Below, one piece after another: positions 28,690 through 35,878 of a stretch of 64,000 nt of DNA. How positions within the stretch are numbered: position 1 is the first letter of the stretch; every line of letters starts with the position of its first letter. The stretch is from Sinorhizobium terangae (GTDB lineage: Bacteria > Pseudomonadota > Alphaproteobacteria > Rhizobiales > Rhizobiaceae): positions 2,834,501 to 2,898,500 of the forward strand of contig NZ_CP121659.1 of the NCBI RefSeq assembly GCF_029714365.1. The letters are read 5' to 3'. Below the pieces are notes generated by a model, which saw only the letters and a program-made list of their open reading frames with translations, searched no databases and had not been told where the DNA came from. Made by a program: the position numbers and the translations under genes.

Positions 28690-28802
28690 TCCATGGATAG
28701 CGTCGCACCGTAGTTTCCGCTGGAACTACATCTTTCCCCCGTATCCCTTGAAGGCAACGGGATGCGAAACTTGCCCCGCCCTTGCGCGGGGCTTTTTCTT
28801 TT
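28690..28802 (+). ncRNA. Candidate three-hairpin small RNA
   Basis: Three stems follow in order: 28710-28729 (GTAGTTTCC with GGAACTAC, one bulge), 28741-28747 with 28759-28765 (GTATCCC with GGGATGC), and 28773-28779 with 28786-28792 (GCCCCGC with GCGGGGC) ending in TTTTTCTTTT. Between stems 1 and 2 lies an unpaired pyrimidine run TCTTTCCCCC that could pair with Shine-Dalgarno sequences. The design matches rhizobial trans-acting sRNAs, but no family was recognised and the 5' end is estimated. Confidence 0.5.
28773..28802 (+). terminator. Strong rho-independent terminator
   Basis: A 7-bp all-GC-rich stem followed by a long T run in the middle of a 494-bp gap with no upstream gene on this strand nearer than 28403. 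It is the third hairpin of the candidate small RNA. Confidence 0.8.
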
Positions 28803-29054
28803 GGGGGGTGTGAAACAAGGCAGCGTCACGCACGCCGCTTTAGTCCGACGATTGAGGATATCCCCATCAGCCGAGCGGCGGCGCGTGCGTGGCGAACTCT
28901 CAGGCTGCCCACATAAACCACAACGCACATTTAAAGGCCCTTTGAAGCGATTTTAAGCCTTTGGAGACGATGTGAGTTGAAGATAGGATGCAACTGATTT
29001 GCGCAAGGAGATGCGCCATGACCCAGCATCGCAAGCAGCGAGTGGACAGAGAAT

Positions 29055-29543
29055 ATGTTTGATGCCCGGATCATCGCTAACGAAATGCTCACTAGGGCGT
29101 GGGACGAAGGCCTCGAACTCACGCAGATCGATGTGCAGAAAATCCTCTACTTCCTGCATGGGCATCATCTAACCGAGTATGGGCAAGCTCTCGTAAAGTC
29201 TGAGTTTGAGGCTTGGGAGTTTGGACCTGTCCAAAGATCCGTCTACGACGAGTTCAAGAAATATGGCGACGAACCTATTACCGAGCTTGCCCAGAAATTC
29301 GACCCGGTGAAGCGGACCACCGCGCCCCTTCCCAAGCTAACTGATAATGCTGCGATCTCCACGATCGAGCAGCATCTCTACAAGTATCTTGAGATTCCGA
29401 GCTTCACCTTGGTGGACATCACCCACCGTCCCGGCACCCCTTGGTCTCGAACGATCGAGGCAGCAAAGTCCCGTGTTAACGTTGGTATGCGAATCAAGGA
29501 TGATCTGATCTTGTCGTACTTCGAGGGGCTACAGACCGCTTAG
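29055..29543 (+). CDS. Panacea/SocA-like (DUF4065) antitoxin-type protein
   Basis: The 162-aa protein has the Panacea signature: an early helix, then LTQIDVQKILYFLHGHHL, and FEAWEFGPVQRSVYDEFKKYG, matching the domain found in SocA and in many antitoxins that neutralise unrelated toxins by partner exchange. In such pairs the toxin gene is adjacent. Here the next gene begins 19 bp downstream on the same strand. The gene and its flanks look more A+T-rich than the core genes around them. Role as an antitoxin is inference from the family and the gene order. Confidence 0.75.
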   Translation: MFDARIIANEMLTRAWDEGLELTQIDVQKILYFLHGHHLTEYGQALVKSEFEAWEFGPVQRSVYDEFKKYGDEPITELAQKFDPVKRTTAPLPKLTDNAAISTIEQHLYKYLEIPSFTLVDITHRPGTPWSRTIEAAKSRVNVGMRIKDDLILSYFEGLQTA

Positions 29544-29562
29544 GGGCGCTTAATTGGGAAAG

Positions 29563-30285
29563 ATGAAACGCAAGGCCATCGGCCTTCTAAATCGCATACA
29601 ATTTATTGACCTTGCGCAAGCCGTCACCGTTTCCTCGGCCGCGCGAAAGGGCTGGCTCAGAAGATACCTTCATCGTGCGGTGAACGGCGGAAAATTTCCG
29701 AGCTACCGATATTTTCGCGCCGCCATTCCCACCATCTATGGTGTTGCCCGGGGCCTGGATCCGTCTCCACCTGTCGGACGAGGCGAGCTGGAGCGATATG
29801 TTAAGGCGGCGTGCAAGGGTATAGACGAGGGCATCAATGTCGACGCCGCTTTGACTCTTTTTGATGTAGTCAGGCCGAGAGGCTATGCCGCGTATGACCA
29901 TCCAGCACGCAATCTGGCGCTCGGCCTTAACAGAACAGCGGCGATTGGGCTTCAACACGAGCTGGTCAAAGACGACGAGCTGATTTTTCAGTTTGCCTAT
30001 CCTCGGCGAGAGCGTCTTGACGATCACACAATCAAGGTTCTGCTCTCCATCATCCACCACGCATATGCAGTTGGTGACCGTGAAGCGGCAGTTGTGGAGC
30101 TAGCCGACTTGAGCTGTGATTTTGAGACCGTCGAGTCCCGCCGCGACCGTTTACCCAAGGTCCGCTCGCCTCGCATCGTGCGGCTATCGAGAGACGACCT
30201 TATCTCGTTGGATGACCTAGCCCCAGAGGTCCAAAGCGTTCACGATCTCCTTCTTGAACTCGGAGACGAACCGGATCCGTCGTAG
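29563..30285 (+). CDS. Unrecognised protein behind the Panacea gene (possible toxin)
   Basis: The 240-aa protein (starting MKRKAIGLLNRIQFIDLAQA) has no domain I recognise and no membrane segment. The N-terminal third is rich in Arg and Lys, the middle (FQFAYPRRERLDDHTIKVLL) is followed by a helix-forming SIIHHAYAVGDREAAVVELA stretch, and the C-terminus is acidic. The ATG at 29563 follows GGGAAAG; an in-frame TTG at 29554 is a longer alternative. Its position immediately after a Panacea antitoxin-type gene makes it a candidate toxin of an unnamed family. No catalytic motif was seen. Confidence 0.5.
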   Translation: MKRKAIGLLNRIQFIDLAQAVTVSSAARKGWLRRYLHRAVNGGKFPSYRYFRAAIPTIYGVARGLDPSPPVGRGELERYVKAACKGIDEGINVDAALTLFDVVRPRGYAAYDHPARNLALGLNRTAAIGLQHELVKDDELIFQFAYPRRERLDDHTIKVLLSIIHHAYAVGDREAAVVELADLSCDFETVESRRDRLPKVRSPRIVRLSRDDLISLDDLAPEVQSVHDLLLELGDEPDPS

Positions 30286-30384
30286 TTGGGTTCGATCCAC
30301 GAATCAGCTTTCCTGCTGAGAGAGCGCGCCAAGCCCCTGTTAAAAAGCAGGTGGTCTTGGTGGCGCCTTTCAGGAGATTCATGC

Positions 30385-31479
30385 ATGCCGCTAATCCGAG
30401 ACGCCAAGACGTTATCCAACAAGGCCATTTGCTCGATGCGAATGGCCATGAGCACGTTCAACAGCTACGACGACGAGGGCCGGGTCTGCTCGGTTCTCCT
30501 GCACTTGCAGCACGCCTGCGAAATGCTCCTCAAGGCTGTCCTGGTGCAGAACAGAGTGAAGGTCTTCGACGAGGAGAACGGAAAGAGCATCAGCTTCGAT
30601 CGGGCGCTACACCTGTGCCGACAGGATCACGGTCTCACGGAAGCCGAGGCTGGAACGATGCGCATGATCGACGCGCTCCGCGACGCCGAGCAGCACTGGT
30701 TCACGGTCGTCGAGGAAGACGTTCTGTACCTCCAGACGCGGGCGCTGGTCACCGTATTCGACATGTACCTGAAGCGGGCACTCGACCTCGACCTTTCGTC
30801 CCGCATCCCCGCCCGTGTGTTGCCCGTGTCGACCAAGCCGCCGGGCGACTTCGACTTTCTCGTAGACCGAGAGTACCGGCTAATCGGCGAGCTACTTAAA
30901 CCCGGCAAACGGAAACGCGACGAGGCCCGCGCCCGCATACGCGCACTACTCGCGATGGAGGGCCTCGCCGCCGAGGAGGTCCAGATTTCTGAGAAGGACA
31001 TCAACAGGATCGAGAAAGCGATAAAGGCGGGGAGCGAAATGGGAGAGGTCTTCCCGAGGCTTAACACTATCGCCAGCACGATTGAGGGCGACGGGCCGGC
31101 GATCACGGTGCACTTCTCGAAGAAGGAAGGCCCTCCCGTCAAGTTCGTGGCTGGGGACGACCCGCAAGCAGCTGCGGCCGTGCGACAGGTGGACTTGCAG
31201 AAGAAATTCCATATGGGCGCTACGGAGCTAGCGAAGGTGCTCAAGCTGAGCCTCCCGCGAGCGTTGGCCCTCCGGCGCTACCTCAAGATCGATGACGACC
31301 CTTCGTGTCACCACAGGTTCGAGTTCGGGAGCTCTAAGCACGACCGTTTCTCTGACAATGCCCGGAACAAGATGAAGGCGGCGCTCGAAGAGGGCATCGA
31401 CATGGATAAGGTCTGGAAAGAACACGGACCCGGCGTTCAAAAGAAGCAGCCCGCAAAGATGGCAGATGCTCCCGCCTGA
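30385..31479 (+). CDS. HEPN-like (DUF3644-type) protein with helical C-terminal domain
   Basis: The 364-aa protein begins MPLIRDAKTLSNKAICSMRM after AGGAG eight bases upstream; a longer frame from 30286 lacks such a site. Residues 1-135 look like the HEPN-type DUF3644 fold: CSVLLHLQHACEMLLKAVLV and, near the end of the second helical pair, R99-x4-H104 (RDAEQH), the motif that forms the active site of HEPN ribonucleases. Residues about 280-345 (FHMGATELAKVLKLSLPRAL followed by HHRFEFGSSKHDRF) resemble a DNA-binding helix-turn-helix. RNA cleavage is inferred from the motif alone. It closes the accessory patch before the tRNA gene. Confidence 0.6.
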   Translation: MPLIRDAKTLSNKAICSMRMAMSTFNSYDDEGRVCSVLLHLQHACEMLLKAVLVQNRVKVFDEENGKSISFDRALHLCRQDHGLTEAEAGTMRMIDALRDAEQHWFTVVEEDVLYLQTRALVTVFDMYLKRALDLDLSSRIPARVLPVSTKPPGDFDFLVDREYRLIGELLKPGKRKRDEARARIRALLAMEGLAAEEVQISEKDINRIEKAIKAGSEMGEVFPRLNTIASTIEGDGPAITVHFSKKEGPPVKFVAGDDPQAAAAVRQVDLQKKFHMGATELAKVLKLSLPRALALRRYLKIDDDPSCHHRFEFGSSKHDRFSDNARNKMKAALEEGIDMDKVWKEHGPGVQKKQPAKMADAPA

Positions 31480-31588
31480 GATATCGTCGTTACGCCCTGC
31501 GGATTCCTACGGGCTCAAAAGGCACTTTCGGGCGGATTTTGACAGAAGGGCCGGAAAATCCAATATTCCGATTTTCGGTGTCAAAATT

Positions 31589-31636
31589 CCGGAAAATCGC
31601 GGCGAGCTACATCCGGAAAAGCGCGGCGAGCTACAT
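31589..31636. repeat. 24-bp tandem repeat
   Basis: Two copies of CCGGAAAAxCGCGGCGAGCT(ACAT) stand head to tail at 31589-31612 and 31613-31636 with one mismatch, preceded by two further CCGGAAAA/CGATTTTCGG-like pieces from 31552 on. This intergenic block lies between the HEPN-like gene and the tRNA 3' end. It looks like a remnant insertion-sequence end or a recombination site, but no transposase remains. Confidence 0.7.
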
Positions 31637-31672
31637 CGAGCCTAATCGATTCCACACTGTCGGCTAAATCGT

Positions 31673-31749
31673 TGGTAGCGGAGGAGGGATTCGAACCCCC
31701 GACACAAGGATTATGATTCCTCTGCTCTAACCTACTGAGCTACTCCGCC
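31673..31749 (-). tRNA. tRNA-Met (CAT anticodon)
   Basis: On the minus strand a 77-nt cloverleaf runs from GGCGGAGTAGCTC to CTCCGCTACCA. The acceptor stem pairs GGCGGAG with CTCCGCT, with a G-U first pair, the anticodon loop is ATCATAA with CAT at 34-36, the T arm is CGGGGGTTCGAATCCC-like, and CCA is encoded. CAT can be elongator Met or lysidine-modified Ile2; overall base pattern and A73 favour elongator Met. The 3' end points toward the accessory patch. Confidence 0.93.
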
Positions 31750-31771
31750 GCCGGTGCCGTGGAGGCTTCGT

Positions 31772-31798
31772 GAAGAAGCCCGTCTCGGCTGGACGGGC
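31772..31798 (-). terminator. Weak terminator after mnmA
   Basis: On the minus strand a 7-bp stem (GCCCGTC with GACGGGC, 7-base loop) is followed by TTCTTC. It lies between the mnmA stop and the tRNA gene. Confidence 0.5.
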
Positions 31799-31883
31799 GG
31801 CTTATAAGGTGCTGTTCCGGCTAGTGTCAAGCAAAGTCTGCGGGAAAATGTGAACTTTTCCTGACGTTGCTGATCACGCCTTC

Positions 31884-33080
31884 TCAAGCCGCCGCCGGCG
31901 CCTGCAAAAGCGCCTTGAGCGCCGCTTCCGCGCCGGGCTCGCGCTCGGATTTGCGAATGAAGCCGCCGCCATAGACGCGTGCGTCTTCGCCGGTGCCGGA
32001 ATAGAGCGCGCAGGCCTGGCCGGGCGCGACGCCCGCCTCCCCTTCGGCAAGCTCGACATAAAGGCCCTCGGCGTCGCTTTTCAGGACCGCCGGCATCGGC
32101 TGGCGGGTGGAGCGTACCTTGGCGAAGCAGTCGAAGCCGCGGGCGGCCGCCTGCTCAAGCTCCTCGTCACCCAGCCAGTTGATGTCGCGCAGATAGACGC
32201 GGCGCGTCTCCAGCGCTTCCTTCGGGCCGACGATGACGCGGCGCGAGCGGGCGTCGAGATAGACGACGTAGAGCGGCCCGCCGGTGGCGACCCCGATGCC
32301 GCGCCGCTGACCGATCGTATAGTGCAGGATGCCGTCATGGCTGCCGAGCACCCTACCGTCGAGATGGACGATCTCGCCGGCAAGCGCCGCATTCGGCTTC
32401 AGCTTCGAGACGATGTCGCTGTATTTGCCCTGCGGCACGAAGCAGATGTCCTGGCTGTCGGCCTTCTTGGCGACGATCAGGCCCATGTCTTCGGCAAGCG
32501 CCCGCGTCTCGGCCTTGGAAAGGCCGCCCAAGGGAAAGCGCAGATAATCGATCTGTTCCTGCGTGGTCGCGAACAGGAAATAGCTCTGGTCCCGCTCGGC
32601 ATCCGTCGGCCGGTAGAGCGCGCGCTGCCCCGCGTAACGCGGGTTCGGGCTCGGCCGGGAACGGATGTAGTGGCCGGTGGCGAGCGCGTCGGCACCGAGC
32701 TCCTTGGCGGTCGCAAGCAAATCGGCGAACTTGACCGTCTGGTTGCAGGCAACGCAGGGGATCGGCGTCTCGCCGGCAATATAGCTTTCCGCAAAGGGGT
32801 TGATCACCGTCTCGCGGAAGCGTGCCTCATAGTCCAGCACATAGTGCGGAATGCCGAGCGTCTCGCAGACGCGCTGCGCATCGTCGATGTCCTGGCCGGC
32901 ACAGCAGGAGCCGGCGCGGTGCACCGCCGCCCCATGATCATAGAGCTGCAGCGTGATGCCGAGTACGTCGTAGCCCTCGCGTTTGAGCAGCCCCGCCACG
33001 ACAGAGGAATCGACGCCGCCGGACATGGCGACGACGACGCGCGTATCTTCGGGCTTGCGGTCAAAATCGAGACTGTTCAC
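31884..33080 (-). CDS. mnmA: tRNA 2-thiouridine synthase MnmA
   Basis: MnmA (398 aa from the GTG at 33080) thiolates U34 of tRNA-Lys, -Glu and -Gln. The PP-loop SGGVDSSV is near the N-terminus, with the catalytic Cys pair in [11 protein letters not shown] and the PCVACNQ motif, and a C-terminal beta-barrel with the ICFVP segment. The reading frame extends to an ATG at 33182 but those 34 extra residues are low-complexity and not conserved in the family; [14 protein letters not shown] is the expected start. It is transcribed toward the tRNA-Met gene. Confidence 0.94.
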   Translation of the reverse strand: MNSLDFDRKPEDTRVVVAMSGGVDSSVVAGLLKREGYDVLGITLQLYDHGAAVHRAGSCCAGQDIDDAQRVCETLGIPHYVLDYEARFRETVINPFAESYIAGETPIPCVACNQTVKFADLLATAKELGADALATGHYIRSRPSPNPRYAGQRALYRPTDAERDQSYFLFATTQEQIDYLRFPLGGLSKAETRALAEDMGLIVAKKADSQDICFVPQGKYSDIVSKLKPNAALAGEIVHLDGRVLGSHDGILHYTIGQRRGIGVATGGPLYVVYLDARSRRVIVGPKEALETRRVYLRDINWLGDEELEQAAARGFDCFAKVRSTRQPMPAVLKSDAEGLYVELAEGEAGVAPGQACALYSGTGEDARVYGGGFIRKSEREPGAEAALKALLQAPAAA

Positions 33081-33258
33081 GGGATCCAATCCGGCATTGC
33101 GGCGCGCCGATCGCTTGCGCCGCCCTGTTTCACGCTCTTGCCGTGGGCCTCCCGCAAAGGCGGCGCCGGCCGGCATTTTCAAGGCTTTCTGTGCCGCGAC
33201 ATATAGAAACTTGTCCGCCTTGCGGCAAGAGCGGAGGTTTGGTGGCCGATAGACGTGG

Positions 33259-34002
33259 TCAGATCAGCTTCATCCGCATCGCCCGGGCGATCGCCTGCAT
33301 GCGGTTGACCGCGTCGAGCTTGCGGGTCGCGCTCTTGAAATAGCTGCTGACTGTATAGGCGGAAATGCCGAGGATGATGGCGATCTCGTCGCTGCTCTTG
33401 CCCGCCGCCGCCCAGCGCAGGCACTCGATCTCGCGGCCGGACAACTTTTCGCGCACGGTGCTGCCCGTATCGAAGGTGCGCTCGAGGCACTCGAAGAGCT
33501 GCACGAGCGTCAGATAGAGCATCGCGCATTCCGCGCCGACCGGCTCTTCCCGCGCGCCCGAAAGCAGGACCACGTATGGTTCTCCGTAGGTCGTATGCAA
33601 AAGCAAGGCAAAATGACGCGCCATGTCGGGATCGGCGAGGTGACGGACGGAGATATCTCCTCCCTCCGTGCTTGCCGCGTCCAGAAGCTCCGCGCCGCCC
33701 GCGAGCGGCAGCTTCGTCTGGCGCAGGCGCTGGACAAGGACGCTCGCATGAAAGGCGCCGGAAGCATCGTATTGGCGAACCAGCTCGGGCGGCCAGTTGC
33801 TGAGCACCAGGCTTTCGGAAAACCGCTGCTGTTCGGCGAGCGGCAGCCGCGCGATCAGGAAGCGTTGAAACCGGTAGCGCGCAATCAGTCTGCGCATCAG
33901 GTGCAGCAGCTCGTATTCGGTGCGCACCGATGCCGGATCAAATTCGAAATACATGTCCGCCTCAGCCTCGCGCCGCAAGGCCGGTTCACTCGATTCCTTC
34001 AT
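33259..34002 (-). CDS. LuxR-family transcriptional regulator
   Basis: The 247-aa protein has an N-terminal region (residues 1-165) that fits the autoinducer-binding-like fold only loosely, and a C-terminal LuxR helix-turn-helix (about 175-240: [20 protein letters not shown] and [13 protein letters not shown]). No obvious acyl-homoserine-lactone synthase is nearby, so it is an orphan or senses something else. It is divergent from sciP across a 482-bp gap that includes a CtrA-like box. Confidence 0.87.
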   Translation of the reverse strand: MKESSEPALRREAEADMYFEFDPASVRTEYELLHLMRRLIARYRFQRFLIARLPLAEQQRFSESLVLSNWPPELVRQYDASGAFHASVLVQRLRQTKLPLAGGAELLDAASTEGGDISVRHLADPDMARHFALLLHTTYGEPYVVLLSGAREEPVGAECAMLYLTLVQLFECLERTFDTGSTVREKLSGREIECLRWAAAGKSSDEIAIILGISAYTVSSYFKSATRKLDAVNRMQAIARAMRMKLI

Positions 34003-34415
34003 ACCTTGTCACCACGTTGCCGGCGCTCGTTCGACCGGTCGAGAATGGAATGCTTTCCTACAACCGGGCATCGTCTTCGAGTGCAGCTGAAATACAACCG
34101 GCCCCACTCCGCCGGTCGCGCAAGCAACGCGGCCGATCACGAAATAAGTTGTATCCAGGAGACAATTCCGGGAGCGTACACGCGAACGCTCATTCTTTGA
34201 TGGACGCCTCGCTATCAAAAATTTTAGTTGAAGTGAAATGTGGTAATTGCATGGCTCCCATGTGAAAACCGCGCGAATCCAGGGTTTTCCGCGCAAGGCA
34301 CAGCAATAGCGGAGCAAATTGGATGAAGCATGCTGGCCTGATCTTTTGAACGCGACAGGATCGCTACACCCAGCCGCGAAGTGTCTCAAATTATGAGCAA
34401 ATTGTTACCTGCCGC

Positions 34416-34430
34416 TTAGGCAAATGTTAA
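34416..34430. promoter_or_regulatory. CtrA box upstream of sciP
   Basis: TTAGGCAAATGTTAA is a one-mismatch match to the CtrA consensus TTAA-N7-TTAA with exact 7-base spacing, ending 54 bp before the sciP ATG. SciP is a known CtrA partner and target in Caulobacter, which makes the site credible. The rest of the 34003-34484 gap showed no gene. Confidence 0.6.
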
Positions 34431-34484
34431 ATGTGGCAGGCTAAGGTCGCGTTCATATGGTCTTGAGTTTGTGTAGAGAGTCCC

Positions 34485-34760
34485 ATGACCGAAATGATGC
34501 GACCACGCGTAAAGTATGTCATCGGCCCCGATGGCAGCCCTCTGACGATTGCGGATCTCCCGCCGGCGAACACCCGGCGCTGGGTCATCCGCCGGAAGGC
34601 TGAAGTCGTCGCCGCCGTGCGCGGTGGCCTTTTGAGCCTTGAAGAGGCGTGCGAACGGTACACGCTGACCGTCGAGGAGTTCCTTTCCTGGCAGTCCTCC
34701 ATTAACGACCACGGTCTCGCCGGCCTGCGGACCACGCGCATCCAACAGTATCGCCACTGA
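34485..34760 (+). CDS. sciP: CtrA inhibitor SciP
   Basis: The 91-aa protein (DUF1153) matches SciP over its whole length: VKYVIGPDGSPLTIADLPP, the WVIRRKAEVVAAVRGGLLSL helix, then YTLTVEEFLSWQSSI and the basic C-terminus. In Caulobacter SciP binds CtrA and blocks its recruitment of RNA polymerase in G1 cells. It is close to ctrA and chpT, a rhizobial arrangement, although an IS66 element and a GNAT gene now lie between sciP and fliJ-ctrA. Confidence 0.93.
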   Translation: MTEMMRPRVKYVIGPDGSPLTIADLPPANTRRWVIRRKAEVVAAVRGGLLSLEEACERYTLTVEEFLSWQSSINDHGLAGLRTTRIQQYRH

Positions 34761-34845
34761 GTTCACCCGACAGGGCCATAATTCGACACCGGCGGCTCGG
34801 GATCTGCCCGCAGCCGCCGGTGTTGTTTTTGATGGCAGGGTGCTC

Positions 34846-34950
34846 CTACAGCGCCGCGCGTCTCATCGGACGCGCAAAGGACGCTGTAGCACTTTGAATT
34901 GCGGCACGAGATCGCAGTCGATTTCGATCTCGGAAGTTATGCTGTAGCAT
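34846..34950. repeat. RIME1-type repeat, copy 4 (reverse orientation)
   Basis: The element runs in the opposite sense: palindrome 2 first (CTACAGCGCCGCGCG to CGCTGTAGCACTTTGAATTG, 34846-34900), then a decayed palindrome 1 (ATTTCGATCTC..). It separates sciP from the GNAT gene. Confidence 0.75.
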
Positions 34951-34988
34951 CCCAGCCGTCAGCAACAGATGCGGAGCACGGAAGATCG

Positions 34989-35270
34989 ATGGAAATCGTC
35001 GACGAGGAAATCAATTCGAAGGGCCGCTATTCGGCGACCGTGGAGGGCTATACCGGCGAGATGACCTATTCTCGCTCCTCGCCGACCTTGATCATCATCG
35101 ATCATACACTGGTGCCGGATGAGTTGCGCGGCAAGGGTGTCGGCCAAGCGCTCGCAAAGCACGCGGTCGAAGAAGCGCGAAAGGGTGGCTGGAAGATCAT
35201 CCCGCTCTGCCCCTTCATGCGCGCCCAGGCCATGCGCCATCAGGAGTGGCAGGACGTGATCCAGGCCTGA
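34989..35270 (+). CDS. GNAT family N-acetyltransferase (YjdJ type)
   Basis: The 93-aa protein is a minimal GNAT domain: a beta strand with SPTLIIIDHTLVPDELRGKG, the acetyl-CoA loop V-x4-R-G-x-G (RGKGVGQALAKHAVEEAR), and the final PLCPFMRAQAMRHQEW segment typical of YjdJ-like proteins. The start at 34989 is chosen because the upstream frame from 34899 runs through the RIME repeat. The substrate is unknown. It stands between sciP and the IS66 element. Confidence 0.88.
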   Translation: MEIVDEEINSKGRYSATVEGYTGEMTYSRSSPTLIIIDHTLVPDELRGKGVGQALAKHAVEEARKGGWKIIPLCPFMRAQAMRHQEWQDVIQA

Positions 35271-35329
35271 TGCATGTCGCCCAAGAGTGTGCAGCGGTTT
35301 GGGCCAGCGGCATGCTTAAAAGCAACGAC

Positions 35330-35373
35330 CTAAAGCGCGTCGCATGAGTCCAATTGAACGCGACGCGCTTTAG
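35330..35373. repeat. Perfect 14-bp-stem palindrome
   Basis: CTAAAGCGCGTCGC (35330-35343) is the exact reverse complement of 35360-35373, with a 16-base loop. The AAAGCGCGTCGC hairpin is a dispersed rhizobial intergenic repeat distinct from RIME1. It is 60 bp after the GNAT stop and may end that transcript. Confidence 0.8.
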
Positions 35374-35516
35374 TCACGCCGGCGCGGGCGGCTTCTGCCA
35401 TGCCCCTCTTTCCATTTCGACGAACGGCGCGTCCAGGAAACGCCTTAACCCGCCCTGCATCGTAACCGTCCGGTGAGCACCGCAGGTGGCCGATCGTCAT
35501 TCACCTGAGCGAACGG

Positions 35517-35834
35517 TCAGGCTCCGTTGTCGACGATGAGAGCACCGCTGCTGTCCTCCAAAAGATAACTCTCCGGACCTTTGTCAGGAATCCGGCCGAC
35601 TGTTATGCGGCCTTCATCGAACTCTAACATCAAGTCTTCATCGGTGACTGTGACCGCTTGCACCGATGAAGACCCGCAAGCGACCCGACCATCAACTCGA
35701 ACTGCCGTCCAAGCTAATCCGTCCTTAAACGAGAGCGTCGTCTCCTCTGAGATCGTAGAAACAGCAACGAGTATTTTGCCGGTCAGCTTCTTCGCCAAAA
35801 ATGTGTTTTTCGAGAGTTTGGTGACCACGATCAT
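35517..35834 (-). CDS. Small hypothetical protein next to IS66
   Basis: The 105-aa reading frame (MIVVTKLSKNTFLAKKLTGK start) predicts a mostly beta protein with no membrane segment or recognised domain. An in-frame ATG 12 bases upstream (35846) and a longer frame reaching 35921 are possible, but the latter enters the IS66 element. It might be a complete cargo gene, or the remainder of a gene whose 5' end was replaced when the IS arrived. Codon use is less GC-biased than the neighbours. Confidence 0.5.
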   Translation of the reverse strand: MIVVTKLSKNTFLAKKLTGKILVAVSTISEETTLSFKDGLAWTAVRVDGRVACGSSSVQAVTVTDEDLMLEFDEGRITVGRIPDKGPESYLLEDSSGALIVDNGA

Positions 35835-35878
35835 TCCCCTATACATCGGCGTGAGCAGGCCAAATCGTCCGAGTTGAC

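Noticed and set aside
29055..31479. CRISPR or phage structural genes in the accessory patch
   Set aside because: No spaced direct repeats and no integrase, capsid or tail motifs are present.
31673..31749. Reading the CAT tRNA as tRNA-Ile2
   Set aside because: The anticodon alone is ambiguous, but the acceptor and anticodon-stem pattern fits elongator tRNA-Met better.
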